DNA of 64,000 nt from Oligoflexus sp. (GCF_035712445.1 NZ_DASTAT010000068.1:1-64000), one strand, 5' to 3'. Shown: positions 1-9,633, numbered from the stretch's first letter. Notes: generated by a model not told the origin, from the sequence alone. Numbers and translations: made by a program.

Positions 1-112
1 TGTTCACCGACGCCTTCGTTTCCCGCCAATCCCCCGGCAATTCCTGCCCTCCCTGCTTTCAGCCAGGTCTTCTAAACTATAAGAAGGCCTCACCACACCT
101 TGGGAGCTGGGC

Positions 113-820
113 GTGATCGAAATTCAGGATCTCCGTAAGGATTTTGCTCACGATGAAATCATCAAGGAACTGAATCTTGCCATTCAACCGGGCGAGACGC
201 TGGGGCTTTGGGGTCGTCCGAAGACAGGCCTCACCACCTTGATGCACCTGATCGCCGGAATTTTGACGCCAACCACGGGTCGGGTTCTGATCGACGATCG
301 GCATGCTGTGGTGGATCGCGCTTATGTCACCAAAGTTCTGGCCTATGTTCCCGAAAAACTGGCTTTGCCATCGGGCATGCGGGTTCGGGATATTCTGCAT
401 TTTGCGGCCAGTTTACGCGGCCTTTCGAATCCGCGTTACGTGGCGCAGAGCCTGAATGAGAAATTGCAGCTCGAAGACTGCTGGGACCTGCGTTTTGGTC
501 ATCTGCCGCCGAGTCTGCAAAAACTCGTCTGCGTGGCTCAGGCGCTTTTGCATGAACCCCGCATCCTTCTTCTGGATGAACCTTTGCAGCCCCGCGACAG
601 CTGGCAAAAACAAAGGCTCATGTCCTGGCTGAAGGATCCGGCGCCGCATGCGATTCGCATCATCAGCAGTCACGTGCTCGATGATCTTACGCCTCTTTGC
701 AGCCGTATCCTCGTTCTGCATGAAGGGCACATCACCCGCAGCTATGAGCCGGATCAATTGAAAACACCGAAGCAGCTACAGGCCGCACTGGAATGGAACG
801 AGGAAAGCGGACGCCCATGA
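113..820 (+). CDS. ABC transporter ATP-binding protein, Gld/CcmA-like, with degenerate Walker A
   Basis: A 235-residue cytoplasmic ATPase subunit expected to power the membrane protein encoded immediately downstream. GTG start, with GGGAG at 102-106, six bases upstream. Walker B (RILLLDEP, D155/E156) and the H-loop (IISSH) are intact. Walker A is not: in GRPKTGLTT (34-42) the invariant Lys is Leu40. The signature region reads LPPSLQK (131-137) where LSGGQ or LSKGxRQ is expected, so its Ser and Gly are missing. Fold and family are clear, but hydrolysis may be weak or absent. The stop codon overlaps the next start (ATGA), implying translational coupling. This could be a structural pseudo-ATPase or a partner for a second ATPase encoded elsewhere. 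Confidence 0.88.
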   Translation: MIEIQDLRKDFAHDEIIKELNLAIQPGETLGLWGRPKTGLTTLMHLIAGILTPTTGRVLIDDRHAVVDRAYVTKVLAYVPEKLALPSGMRVRDILHFAASLRGLSNPRYVAQSLNEKLQLEDCWDLRFGHLPPSLQKLVCVAQALLHEPRILLLDEPLQPRDSWQKQRLMSWLKDPAPHAIRIISSHVLDDLTPLCSRILVLHEGHITRSYEPDQLKTPKQLQAALEWNEESGRP

Positions 821-3408
821 AGACTCTCTTCACACTCATCATGCGAGAATGCCAGGCGATCTTTCGCATTCGCTTCGTCCCGCTATGGGCCGCGCTCTGG
901 CTTTTCTGCTTTGCCCTTTGGACCTTCTTCGGCGCGCGCTTCTTTGAAACGGGCGAAGCCAGTTTAAGAGGCCCGCTGCAGGTCATACCCTGGCTTCTGA
1001 CCGCTCTGATGCCGCTGCTCGCGAGTCAGCTCTGGCATCCGGAAGCCCGTCCTGGCTATGAGCAATGGCTGCAGGCCTCGGGCCTTGGCGGCCTGAAACG
1101 CATTTCCGCGCAGTGCGTGGCGGGAAGCCTCGTGAGCCTTGTCCTGATCCTCGGCACCGTGCCGATGGCCTTGACCGTTCTTTTCATGGGTCCTTTGGAT
1201 ATTCGCATGTGGATATCCTCGCTTCTGGGGCTCTGGTGCTTCAGCGTCTGGCAGCTCGCTCTCAGCGGTCTTTTCATGCGCCTTTTCAAGCGCATCGGCA
1301 CCGCGATCCTGGCCAGCGTGATTGTCCTTTCCCTTCTGCAGGCAATGGGCTCACCGGATCTTGTGGACCAGGTCACGCGCATGTTTTCCTTTATTCCCGG
1401 ACATATCCTGAATGCCATCAGCCCGCTTTCCCATCTCGACACCATGAAGCGCGGCGTCGTCGATAATCGCAACCTCAGCTTTTTCATCGGCGGAACGCTC
1501 TGGCTCCTGGCCGCGCAGATCCTTCTGCAAAGAAAACAGCGGACTCTCTCGCTGCGTGGACAGTATGTTCCGCCCCGTGCCTTCTGGGTCCTGATGGACG
1601 CCTGGCTGATCGCCGGTTTGATCTTTGTCGCCTTGGCGCAAAAACAATTTCTGCGCTTTGACCTGAGCGATGAAAAACTCTATTCCCTCTCCGAGGGCAG
1701 CCGTTCTCTTTTGAATGCGGTTCATCAGCCCGTTTCGATCAAACTCTATTTTTCCCGCTCCCATCCTTTGATGGAGCCCCTGCAAAGGATCCACGGCCAC
1801 CGCATTCAGGAGCTGCTCGAAGCCTACGTGGCCTATGCGCCGGATAAATTGAAGGTCGAGGTGATCGATCCACGCCCGGACACTTCGATGGAAGCGGAAG
1901 CCCGCTGGGAAGGCCTGAAAGGACTTCGGACCACCAAGGGCGACCTTTACCTTGGCGCCGTGTTCACCCAGGGTCAGAAAACCTTGCGTGTGCCCTATTT
2001 TGATCCACGCAAGGAAACGCAGATCGAATATGAACTCTCCGAAGTTTTCGTGAAGCTCAATCAAACAGTCAAACCCGTGCTCGGCGTCATCACATCCCTG
2101 CCTATGGTCAGTGAACGCGATGATGATGGGCCCCGTCTGCGGCCGGACTGGGCTGTGATTGAAGCGCTGCGTGGGTTCTATCAGATCACCCGCCTGCCGG
2201 TCGATGTCCAGGAAATACCAGAGAATATCAGTTCGCTGATGGTGATCCATCCGAAGTCCATCACGGAGCTGACCGAATACGCGATCGATCAGTTCATCCT
2301 GCGCGGCGGGCATCTTGTGATCGCTGTCGATCCCTTCTGCGAAACTGAACTTTCGTATAATAATCCCGGCGGCGCCAACCCCCTTAAGATGAGCAGCACC
2401 CTGCCCAAGCTCTTTCCAGCCTGGGGCGTGGAGTTTGATCCAACACGGATGGTCGGGGATGCGGCGCGTTCAGGGCGGCAGATGACCCTGCAGAAAGTGG
2501 CGAACAATCCCTTTCACGTGAATCTGATCGGCAAGGATCTGAATCGCCAGCATCAGATCACGCGAACCATTCAGCAGGTGCTTTTCCCGGAACCGGGCTG
2601 GCTCGCTATCAAAGAACAGCCGGAGCGCAAGTGGGAAGCCTTGGTGCAGAGTTCCGATAAAAGCGGTCTGCTTTCCACCGAAGCCGCGGCCTATATGTCC
2701 CCGCAGCAGTTGACCCAACAGCTCAAGCCCGACGGCACCATGCGAACGATCGCCGGCATTCTTTCCGGACAATGGACGACGGCCTTCCCCGAAAAACCCG
2801 CGGGTTCGCCCATCGCCCGGCATCGGGAAAAAACCGAGCAGCCGAGCAGCATCGTAATTTTCGCCGATACGGATTTCCTGGCCGATCCGCATGCCGTGGA
2901 AAAACTTCAGGTCATGAGCCAGATGCTGATCCGCCCGCGCAATGACAATCTCAGTCTTCTGACCCATGCCGTGGAATTCCTGGGTGGCAATCGTGATCTG
3001 ATCAGCATCCGAAGCGGCGGCAGCGTGAATCGACCTCTGACGAGGCTCGAAAGCTTCGAGGAGCAGTCGCGCCAGCCCTGGCTTGACGCCGAAGACAAGC
3101 TTTCAGCCCGCATCGCCGATATCGAAAGACAGATCGGTGACCTGCAGGTGCAGGAGGAAAACACCGCGAGCATCCTGTCCAAGGAACAGGAACGGCAGCT
3201 CCGGCGTCTGCGCGAAACCGAAGCGGGGCTTTGGACCGAGCGCCGTTTGGTGCGGGAAAAAGCCCGTTTTCAGCCCGACAACATCCGCCGCCTGATCGTG
3301 GCGCTGCACCTCGGCCTTCTGCCCTTTTTGATTGTCGCACTGGGTTTTCAAAGGAAGCTGCGCGAGGTGCGTGAAGTCCGTCGCGCGCTGCATCGGCTGA
3401 AGGTGTAA
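817..3408 (+). CDS. Fused GldF-like ABC permease / GldG-like auxiliary protein
   Basis: 863 residues if read from the ATG that overlaps the upstream stop; an ATG 24 bases earlier is open, but the one at 817 has better spacing from GAGGAAA. Residues about 1-240 hold roughly six hydrophobic segments, as in an ABC-2 permease. A further segment near 265 is followed by FDLSDEKLYSLSEGSRSLL, the typical start of the GldG/ABC_transp_aux periplasmic domain. A charged, probably coiled-coil stretch (about 750-820) precedes a final membrane helix. GldF and GldG are usually separate proteins; here they are one. Bacteroidota homologues act in gliding, but most non-gliding homologues have no known substrate. 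It pairs with the degenerate ATPase upstream, and no DUF4340 partner follows. Confidence 0.85.
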   Translation: MKTLFTLIMRECQAIFRIRFVPLWAALWLFCFALWTFFGARFFETGEASLRGPLQVIPWLLTALMPLLASQLWHPEARPGYEQWLQASGLGGLKRISAQCVAGSLVSLVLILGTVPMALTVLFMGPLDIRMWISSLLGLWCFSVWQLALSGLFMRLFKRIGTAILASVIVLSLLQAMGSPDLVDQVTRMFSFIPGHILNAISPLSHLDTMKRGVVDNRNLSFFIGGTLWLLAAQILLQRKQRTLSLRGQYVPPRAFWVLMDAWLIAGLIFVALAQKQFLRFDLSDEKLYSLSEGSRSLLNAVHQPVSIKLYFSRSHPLMEPLQRIHGHRIQELLEAYVAYAPDKLKVEVIDPRPDTSMEAEARWEGLKGLRTTKGDLYLGAVFTQGQKTLRVPYFDPRKETQIEYELSEVFVKLNQTVKPVLGVITSLPMVSERDDDGPRLRPDWAVIEALRGFYQITRLPVDVQEIPENISSLMVIHPKSITELTEYAIDQFILRGGHLVIAVDPFCETELSYNNPGGANPLKMSSTLPKLFPAWGVEFDPTRMVGDAARSGRQMTLQKVANNPFHVNLIGKDLNRQHQITRTIQQVLFPEPGWLAIKEQPERKWEALVQSSDKSGLLSTEAAAYMSPQQLTQQLKPDGTMRTIAGILSGQWTTAFPEKPAGSPIARHREKTEQPSSIVIFADTDFLADPHAVEKLQVMSQMLIRPRNDNLSLLTHAVEFLGGNRDLISIRSGGSVNRPLTRLESFEEQSRQPWLDAEDKLSARIADIERQIGDLQVQEENTASILSKEQERQLRRLRETEAGLWTERRLVREKARFQPDNIRRLIVALHLGLLPFLIVALGFQRKLREVREVRRALHRLKV

Positions 3409-3415
3409 GAACCCT

Positions 3416-4003
3416 TCAGTTCATATAGGACTGAATGTTCGGCGCAATATCCAGGGGGTGCACGCCCAGATCCATGATCGCGCGCGGCCAGATCTCCTGC
3501 CAGGGCGTGTTGAAAAGCAGATTGAAGTCCAAAGGCTTCTGATACCACTGCCCTGATTTCAATTCCATATCGAGCTGCTTCGGCCCCCATCCGCAGTATC
3601 CAATGACAAAGCGATAAGGCAAAAGCGTTGCGCCTTTCGTCAGGCCGTGCGCCTGCACATGCTCGATATGCTGCACGAGCCCCTCGACCGCCTCTTCGGA
3701 TGAGGAAACCCGCAGATCGCCCGAGGATGTGGTCGCGGCGATATCCCCGCCTTGATTATGAATGACAAGGCCCTGATTGCTGCCAATCGGCCCGCCCATC
3801 CATACGGGAACATGATTCGGAATCTGATAGCGGCTTTGGAAGACGACATCGCGCAGGTTGTTCGGCATGGGCCGATTCACGATGAAACCCAGGGCGCCGT
3901 CGGGATTATGCTGAATCAGAAGCACCACGGATTTTACGAAATGCGGATCCATAAGTCCGGGCAACGCGATCAAGAGCGAAGGCAGGTTCAACTGCTCAGC
4001 CAT
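3416..4003 (-). CDS. yqgE: YqgE/AlgH family protein (UPF0301, DUF179)
   Basis: 195 residues, the usual length for this single-domain family. The N-terminal segment SLLIALPGLMDPHFVKSVV and the following GALGFIVNRP are the family hallmarks, with WMGGPIG and VIGYCGWGPKQLD further on. The biochemical function of YqgE/AlgH proteins is not settled; AlgH has been linked to alginate regulation in Pseudomonas. It converges on the GldG-like gene with only 7 bases between the stops, and lies downstream of the putative barrel gene on the same strand with about 100 bases between them. Confidence 0.9.
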   Translation of the reverse strand: MAEQLNLPSLLIALPGLMDPHFVKSVVLLIQHNPDGALGFIVNRPMPNNLRDVVFQSRYQIPNHVPVWMGGPIGSNQGLVIHNQGGDIAATTSSGDLRVSSSEEAVEGLVQHIEHVQAHGLTKGATLLPYRFVIGYCGWGPKQLDMELKSGQWYQKPLDFNLLFNTPWQEIWPRAIMDLGVHPLDIAPNIQSYMN

Positions 4004-4101
4004 CAGGGGCGCTCCTCAAAAAATAGAAGGAAAGAGCTTAAACCTCCAGGCTAAACGCTTTAAGGTTCAAGGTCAAAAGAAAACCCCAGGCCAAAAAATG
4101 C

Positions 4102-4998
4102 TTAAAAATAAAGGCGGAGGGTGAGCATGCGGCCCTGCTCGCGACTATCAAGGCGTACGCCCTCTTTTTCCTGACTCCAGTTGTGATCATAGAGGCTATA
4201 GATGAAGCGGACGTTATAGATTTCCAGAAAGGCGCCGTATTCGATATTGGAAGCTTTGGCTTTCTCCGCGTCGCTGAGCTGCGGCTTGAACGACAGATAC
4301 TGACCCTCGGCGCCCAGGAACCTCAGGAAGTAAAGAGCCATCTCTCCACCGTAGTAGGTCCCGCTGGTGCTTGCGAAGGGCGAATCAGCAAAGCCCGAGC
4401 TGCGATTGAATTTGCCTATTTTGCCGACCAGAAACGAATCCTGTTCGTTGGCACCGAAGATCCTGAGGTTGACGCCGCTCAGTTGGGTTTTGTCCGTCCC
4501 GGTGGCGAGCGCAGGAAAGGCCGCAGGCGTGAGCGTCTGCTGCTCCACCATGAAGCGATTGATGAAACTCGCTTCGATGCCCAGGTCGATGTCGAGAGTG
4601 CGAAGGCCGGTCGTGGATGAAACGAGGTTGGTGAACCAGAACTGCAGGCGGCCGTGCTCTTTTTTGTGTTCCGTTTCACTCGTCGCCCAGGTGCTGTCCT
4701 GAAAATCGGCGGCATCGCCATACCTGAAGAGGCTTAATCCGCGGCTTTGACCATACTGAAGACTCAGCTCTGGAGCAAATTTGTCCTTCTTCGGGTCAGA
4801 GAACATCGCGAGCCAAACGTCCATCATTTTCATGCGCTCTTTGATGCGCAGCCATTCCGTCAAGGTCCAGCGCGTGGATTTCCGTTCCTCCTGCACGTCC
4901 TCGATGTACGTGACGACCCGCTTACCCTGCGCATGGAGCGAAACAGCCCAGGTCGACATCAGCAAAATGGACAAGAGGTAAGTTTTTCGAAAGCTCAC
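4102..4998 (-). CDS. Secreted protein, putative outer-membrane beta-barrel
   Basis: 298 residues. I place the start at the GTG (position 4998) because GGAGGAG sits six bases upstream; a longer in-frame reading to 5067 would bury the signal peptide. Residues 1-24 form a classic signal peptide ending in SLHAQ. The rest is rich in alternating aromatic and polar stretches, and the protein ends RMLTLRLYF. A terminal Phe after alternating hydrophobic residues is the typical Bam-recognised signature of outer-membrane barrels. No family is recognised. It diverges from the pyrophosphatase gene across about 300 bases. Confidence 0.7.
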   Translation of the reverse strand: MSFRKTYLLSILLMSTWAVSLHAQGKRVVTYIEDVQEERKSTRWTLTEWLRIKERMKMMDVWLAMFSDPKKDKFAPELSLQYGQSRGLSLFRYGDAADFQDSTWATSETEHKKEHGRLQFWFTNLVSSTTGLRTLDIDLGIEASFINRFMVEQQTLTPAAFPALATGTDKTQLSGVNLRIFGANEQDSFLVGKIGKFNRSSGFADSPFASTSGTYYGGEMALYFLRFLGAEGQYLSFKPQLSDAEKAKASNIEYGAFLEIYNVRFIYSLYDHNWSQEKEGVRLDSREQGRMLTLRLYF

Positions 4999-5190
4999 TG
5001 TTCCACTCCTCCGGGACATACATATCTGCCCCAGACGCGTGATCGGCCGCGTTTGGAAAATCTTCAAAAAAAACTGCCTTTGCGCTGTTATTACAGGAAA
5101 TTAAAAACGGCAAATCCTTGACAGGCGCGTGCCTCCTGGCCGACTTCGCCCAAGACCCACAGAAAGCGCGTAGTCATTGGCAATTTCAAC

Positions 5191-5219
5191 TTGCCTCTTG
5201 CGTTCAGGCTGGGCATAAA
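5191..5219 (+). promoter_or_regulatory. Possible sigma70-type promoter for hppA
   Basis: TTGCCT (5191-5196) and CATAAA (5214-5219) are separated by 17 bases, about 75 bases before the hppA start. It is an imperfect match found by eye, the best candidate in the roughly 300-base divergent region between 4998 and 5294. The rest of that region contains no convincing gene. Confidence 0.3.
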
Positions 5220-5293
5220 AGTCTCTCCTTGTCCCTCATAATTGTAAGAGTCCGCGCTAAGCCTTTTCTTTGTTGCAGCACAGGAGGTCGGTT

Positions 5294-7399
5294 TTGGTAG
5301 TTACTTTGATTTACGGGTCAGCGGTCCTGGCTATGTTAACCGCCGCTTTTTACGCCCAGCGCGTACGTTCCGTTCCCATCGAAGGCGACAACGCGCAGCA
5401 GGTGGCCAAGTTCAATGAAATCTCGGGCGCCATCGCCGAAGGGGCCATGGCCTTTCTTTCGCGTGAGTACCGCTACGTTGCAGGGTTTGTCGTCCTCTTC
5501 GCCGTGCTGATGCTTCTTCTCCTCGACAATGCCAGCACGGATATCCACGAGGGTGTGTTCAGCGCGATCGCCTTTCTGCTCGGTGCCGTGACCTCCAGTC
5601 TGTCGGCGTTCCTGGGTATGAAGATCGCGACCCTGGGCAACGTGCGCACGACGATTCGCGCGCGCAAGGGTTTGTCCGAAGCGTTCAAGGTCGCGTTTGA
5701 ATCCGGCTCGGTGATGGGCTTTGGCCTTGTGGGTCTGGCCCTTCTCGGTCTGATGAGCATCTGCCTCGTCTTCGGCCAGTTCATTCACGAACAGGAACTT
5801 TTGATGGAAATGGTCGCCGGTTTTGGTCTCGGTGGATCCTCCGTCGCTCTTTTCGGCCGCGTCGGCGGCGGGATTTATACAAAAGCTGCAGACGTGGGCG
5901 CTGACCTTGTGGGAAAAGTCGAGCAGGGCATTCCTGAAGATGACCCCCGTAACCCAGCCGTTATCGCTGACAACGTCGGTGACAACGTCGGTGACATCGC
6001 CGGCATGGGCGCTGACCTTTTCGGTTCCTGCGCGGAAGCCACCTGCGCGGCTCTTCTGATCGGCGCAACTTCGGCCGCCATCGTCGGAACGCAGAGTGCC
6101 CTCTACTATCCGATTATTATTTCCGCCGTGGGTATTCCCGTCTGTCTTCTGACGGCTCTCTTTGCTCGTTTGAAGTCCGATGCAACATCGGCGGAACCAG
6201 CCTTGAAGAAACAGCTCTGGGTCTCGACCATTCTGATGTCGATCGCCATGATCTTCGTCACCAAGGCAGCCATGGTGGAAACTTTTGAAATCCACGGCCA
6301 AACCATCACCAACACCGGCGTTCTCGTCTCGCTGCTGTCGGGACTTTGGGCCGGTCTTCTGATCGGTATCGTGACCGAATTCTACACCTCGCACGCGTAC
6401 AAACCCGTGCGTGAAGTCGCCGACGCGTCGCAGTCCGGTCCCGCTACCAACATCATTTATGGTCTGGCACTCGGTTACAAATCCTCGGTCATCCCTGTGA
6501 TCGCCATCGCCATCACCGTTTACGTGTCGTGGACCCTCGCGGGCATGTATGGTATCGCGATCGCCGCCCTCGGCATGATTTCCACCATCGCCACGGGTTT
6601 GACCATTGATGCCTATGGTCCTGTGTCGGATAACGCGGGTGGTATCGCGGAAATGGCGGAACTCGGTCCAGAAGTGCGTCGCCGCACCGACCTTCTCGAT
6701 GCAGCCGGCAACACCACAGCAGCCATCGGTAAAGGCTTTGCGATCGGTTCAGCAGTTCTGACCGCACTGGCCCTCTTCTCGGCCTTCCTCGTGCGTTCCA
6801 ACATGTACGCTTTGGATCTTCTGTCCCCACTCGTCTTCGCTGGTCTTTTGATCGGTGGTGTACTCCCCTTCCTTTTCACAGCTCAGACTATGAAAGGCGT
6901 GGGCATTGCCGCTTATGCGATGATCGACGAGGTGCGGCGTCAGTTCCGTGAGAAGCCAGGTATCCTGACCGGCAAGGATCGTCCTGATTATAAAACCTGC
7001 GTGGCGATTTCCACCGAAGCGGCCATCAAGCAGATGATTGCACCCGGTGTCCTCGTGCTCGCAACGCCTCTGGTCGTCGGTTACATCTTCGGCACCCAGG
7101 CTTTGGCAGGCGTGCTCGCCGGTTCTTTGGTCTCGGGCCTCGTGATGGCGCTGTCCGCATCGAACTCGGGCGGCGGCTGGGATAACGCGAAAAAATTCAT
7201 CGAGACAGGCAAGCTCGGCGGCAAAGGTTCCGATGCGCACAAAGCCGCTGTCGTCGGTGATACCGTCGGCGATCCCTTCAAGGATACCTCGGGTCCTTCG
7301 ATCAACATTCTGATGAAACTGATGGCCATTCTCAGCCTCGTGTTCGCACCCTTCTTCGTGCAGCACGGCGGCGTGATCCTCAAGTTCATCGGGAAATAA
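5294..7399 (+). CDS. hppA: Membrane-bound ion-translocating pyrophosphatase, K+-dependent type
   Basis: 701 residues, with many transmembrane helices, inner membrane. It hydrolyses pyrophosphate and pumps H+ or Na+. The TTG start is chosen because AGGAGG (5282-5287) precedes it by six bases; an upstream TTG at 5270 has no ribosome-binding site. Active-site motifs are intact: [19 protein letters not shown], then DNVGDNVGD, and near the end [21 protein letters not shown]. The subclass marker reads [17 protein letters not shown]+-independent enzymes carry Lys where this protein has the first Ala after GNTT, so this is the K+-dependent class. I cannot tell H+ from Na+ specificity by eye. Monocistronic, followed by a terminator. 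Confidence 0.97.
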   Translation: MVVTLIYGSAVLAMLTAAFYAQRVRSVPIEGDNAQQVAKFNEISGAIAEGAMAFLSREYRYVAGFVVLFAVLMLLLLDNASTDIHEGVFSAIAFLLGAVTSSLSAFLGMKIATLGNVRTTIRARKGLSEAFKVAFESGSVMGFGLVGLALLGLMSICLVFGQFIHEQELLMEMVAGFGLGGSSVALFGRVGGGIYTKAADVGADLVGKVEQGIPEDDPRNPAVIADNVGDNVGDIAGMGADLFGSCAEATCAALLIGATSAAIVGTQSALYYPIIISAVGIPVCLLTALFARLKSDATSAEPALKKQLWVSTILMSIAMIFVTKAAMVETFEIHGQTITNTGVLVSLLSGLWAGLLIGIVTEFYTSHAYKPVREVADASQSGPATNIIYGLALGYKSSVIPVIAIAITVYVSWTLAGMYGIAIAALGMISTIATGLTIDAYGPVSDNAGGIAEMAELGPEVRRRTDLLDAAGNTTAAIGKGFAIGSAVLTALALFSAFLVRSNMYALDLLSPLVFAGLLIGGVLPFLFTAQTMKGVGIAAYAMIDEVRRQFREKPGILTGKDRPDYKTCVAISTEAAIKQMIAPGVLVLATPLVVGYIFGTQALAGVLAGSLVSGLVMALSASNSGGGWDNAKKFIETGKLGGKGSDAHKAAVVGDTVGDPFKDTSGPSINILMKLMAILSLVFAPFFVQHGGVILKFIGK

Positions 7400-7428
7400 G
7401 TTTGGACTGAGACAAAATCAGAACACGA

Positions 7429-7461
7429 GCCTCCATTCCCTTCAGGATGGAGGCTTTCTCT
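7429..7461 (+). terminator. Rho-independent terminator after hppA
   Basis: GCCTCCAT (7429-7436) pairs perfectly with ATGGAGGC (7447-7454) across a 10-base loop and is followed by TTTCTCTT. It lies 30 bases after the hppA stop. Confidence 0.85.
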
Positions 7462-7498
7462 TGCTAAGATAATGGCATGATGAACGATAGAGGCAGTC

Positions 7499-8323
7499 AT
7501 GCACTGGCAAAACATCCCAGCCACAACTCTACTGCGGGACTATGGGGCCTGGATCATGCCACGCCTTGTCAGCAACAATCGCATCATCGGCCTGCTTGGA
7601 CTCGCCGACTCGCCCTATCAACCGCTCCCGGACGCCCATGCCTGGATTCTGCGCCACACCGATGGCCGGATTCTTCAGATCATAGCCCAGGGTCCCAAGG
7701 AGATCGCCCTCGTCAATCATCCTGATTTTTGTCTCGATGACGCGCAGGTGGCTGCGATCTGCCGGCGTTTTCCAGGATCATGGGTCCTGATCTGCCACGA
7801 GGATCAATGCGAAAAATGGGAAACTGCAGCCCGGGTTCAGGGTTTCAAAGACGTGCCGCTGCTGGCCACGCGCCTTTATCAGGTCGTTCCAGACAAACTG
7901 CGGATCAAGCCCATGCCTTCCTCATTACGCCTGGAAGCCCTGCAGCGTTATGCCCCACAAATCGGTCGCTTTATTCAGGGCTTCATGCTCGATGTGCTGC
8001 AGCAAAAAATCGACGAGGATGAGGCGCGGCAAAGGTTTATCAAACGGGAATTCTTCGGCCTTTTCCAGGGTGATCAGCTGCTTTCAATCGCGGCCCTCAC
8101 GCACCGCCTTATGAATGGCCGCTGCCTTTCCTATGTCTACACGCCACCCAAGCACCGTGGCCAGGACTATGCAGGGCTTACGGTTGAGCATCTCTGCCGC
8201 CGAATTTTTCAAAATCCTGAGATGAATCTGATTTTTTTGTATGCGGACGAATCCAATCCTTGCTCCAACCGGCTTTATCAAAAACTGGGTTTTGAAATGG
8301 TCTGCGTTTCCAGGACCTTTTAA
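7499..8323 (+). CDS. GNAT-family N-acetyltransferase
   Basis: 274 residues, soluble, no signal peptide. ATG start with GAGGC a few bases upstream. The C-terminal third carries the acetyl-CoA-binding GNAT pattern: a strand with SYVYTPPKHRGQDYAGLTVEHL (the R/Q-x-x-G-x-G/A loop is HRGQDYA), then NLIFLYADESNPCSNRLYQKLGF, which matches the FR47-like end of the fold. The N-terminal half is a divergent second GNAT-like or substrate-binding region. The substrate is unknown. The gene follows the hppA terminator and is probably transcribed alone. Confidence 0.75.
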   Translation: MHWQNIPATTLLRDYGAWIMPRLVSNNRIIGLLGLADSPYQPLPDAHAWILRHTDGRILQIIAQGPKEIALVNHPDFCLDDAQVAAICRRFPGSWVLICHEDQCEKWETAARVQGFKDVPLLATRLYQVVPDKLRIKPMPSSLRLEALQRYAPQIGRFIQGFMLDVLQQKIDEDEARQRFIKREFFGLFQGDQLLSIAALTHRLMNGRCLSYVYTPPKHRGQDYAGLTVEHLCRRIFQNPEMNLIFLYADESNPCSNRLYQKLGFEMVCVSRTF

Positions 8324-8430
8324 AACCTATTCGTAGTTTCACCCAACATTTCTCGTACTTTTTCCTGCTTAAGGACAAAGCAGAACTCTTTAAATGCGCT
8401 TGAAATAAGGCATTCACGGAGTTATATCAG

Positions 8431-8463
8431 CCTCAAGTCTTGTAAATTTACTACAAGTTGAGG
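8431..8463 (+). promoter_or_regulatory. Hairpin sequestering the ribosome-binding site of the CBM20-like gene
   Basis: CCTCAA (8431-8436), a two-base bulge, and CTTGTA (8439-8444) pair perfectly with TACAAG (8452-8457) and TTGAGG (8458-8463). The loop is seven bases. The last four bases of the 3' arm start the GAGGAG ribosome-binding site, eight bases before the ATG at 8472. In RNA this 12-bp stem would hide the ribosome-binding site, suggesting translational control such as a thermosensor or a regulator-binding hairpin. The pairing is seen directly; the regulation is inferred. Confidence 0.55.
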
Positions 8464-8471
8464 AGTCCAAT

Positions 8472-9533
8472 ATGCGCCATCTTCTCGTTCTACTCTGCGT
8501 CACGGGTTCATTGCAGGCGGCTCCTTTGTGGGTCTGTGACGGCGGGCAGTCGGAAATCAACTGGTCGCCCGAGACGGAATCGGTTCAGGTTCACCTGCGC
8601 ACGCCGGAATCCTTGGCCACGGTCAGGGCTTCGATGGATCAGAAAGCCTGCGCCCGCGACTATTATTCACCGACCGGCGCGATGATCTGCTTGAAAAAAG
8701 ATCTCTCGGATATGGTGCGCTGGCAGGATGATGGCCTTGTCATCGACAATCTGAAGCGTTGGAGTTTTGGCAATCAGCTGCAATTCCTTTCCGGCCAGTA
8801 CCGGCCTTCTCTTGAACAAACCGAAGACGGCTGGGTTCTGCACCTGAACAATGCCGTCATGGTGAATAGCAAGACCCTGATTCAGTGGGATAACGGCCCC
8901 ATTCCGCTGCAGGGCTGCGAAGAGGTCACTCCCTACCCAAAGTCCCAGGTTCGGATCCAGGTCCTGGGTGATCAGTATATGCGTGGGACACTCGTCAGCG
9001 CGCCCCTGCCCAAAGTGGCTGTCTATGCCGGCGACTGGCACGGCGGTCTGGTGCTCGGCGAGACGGATCAGGAAGGCAGCCTGACCCTGGACATGGAAGT
9101 CGGCGCGCATAATGTGAGCGTGATGAAACTCACATCAAGTCACTCCGCACTTTGGAATGACCCGCAGTCCTATACCGTAACCCAGCGGCGCGACAACGTC
9201 TTCCGTGTGCATGTGGCTCCAGTCACCGTTCGCCTTCTGAGTGCGACCTCCGTCCCTTACGGCAAGGCCGTTTACGTGACCGGCGAAGGTGAATATCTGG
9301 GCAACTGGCAGCGCGCCACCCGTCTCAATCTGCTTCCGGACGGTCGCTGGGAGCTTTTGAAAAATCTTCCGGTCGGCGCATCCTATAAACTTCTGGTCGC
9401 GGACTGGACCGACGCTTCCACCCTCTGGCTTGAAGGACAAAAAGTAAGCTGGCAGGCCGGTCCCAATCAGCAGATTCCGCCCCTCAAGGATTATTATGAG
9501 GTCGTGATCGAGGCGAGCCCGAGTTTTCTGTGA
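8472..9533 (+). CDS. Secreted protein with C-terminal CBM20-like starch-binding domain
   Basis: 353 residues. Residues 1-17 are a signal peptide (HLLVLLCVTGSLQAA). The middle is all-beta in character, and residues about 170-230 resemble a carboxypeptidase-regulatory-like beta-sandwich. From about 245 the pattern VPYGKAVYVTGEGEYLGNW, then an ARxLxL segment, W, LPVGASYK and W matches CBM20 starch-binding modules, which bind alpha-glucans through conserved Trp. There is no catalytic domain, so this is a binding or sensing protein. Its ribosome-binding site is enclosed in a strong hairpin, so translation may be controlled. It is followed by the cyclophilin gene about 100 bases later. Confidence 0.7.
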   Translation: MRHLLVLLCVTGSLQAAPLWVCDGGQSEINWSPETESVQVHLRTPESLATVRASMDQKACARDYYSPTGAMICLKKDLSDMVRWQDDGLVIDNLKRWSFGNQLQFLSGQYRPSLEQTEDGWVLHLNNAVMVNSKTLIQWDNGPIPLQGCEEVTPYPKSQVRIQVLGDQYMRGTLVSAPLPKVAVYAGDWHGGLVLGETDQEGSLTLDMEVGAHNVSVMKLTSSHSALWNDPQSYTVTQRRDNVFRVHVAPVTVRLLSATSVPYGKAVYVTGEGEYLGNWQRATRLNLLPDGRWELLKNLPVGASYKLLVADWTDASTLWLEGQKVSWQAGPNQQIPPLKDYYEVVIEASPSFL

Positions 9534-9633
9534 GAGCTGTGGGACGAAGATCCGCCTTCACTCTCTGTCCTCTATGACCCGCTCCAAAATTATGATACCA
9601 TCCCGAAGCTGGTATGATTGATTAGGAGCGTGT

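Noticed and set aside
9593..9618. Inverted repeat ATACCA...TGGTAT just before the cyclophilin ribosome-binding site
   Set aside because: Only six pairs and not overlapping the ribosome-binding site; too weak to call an operator.
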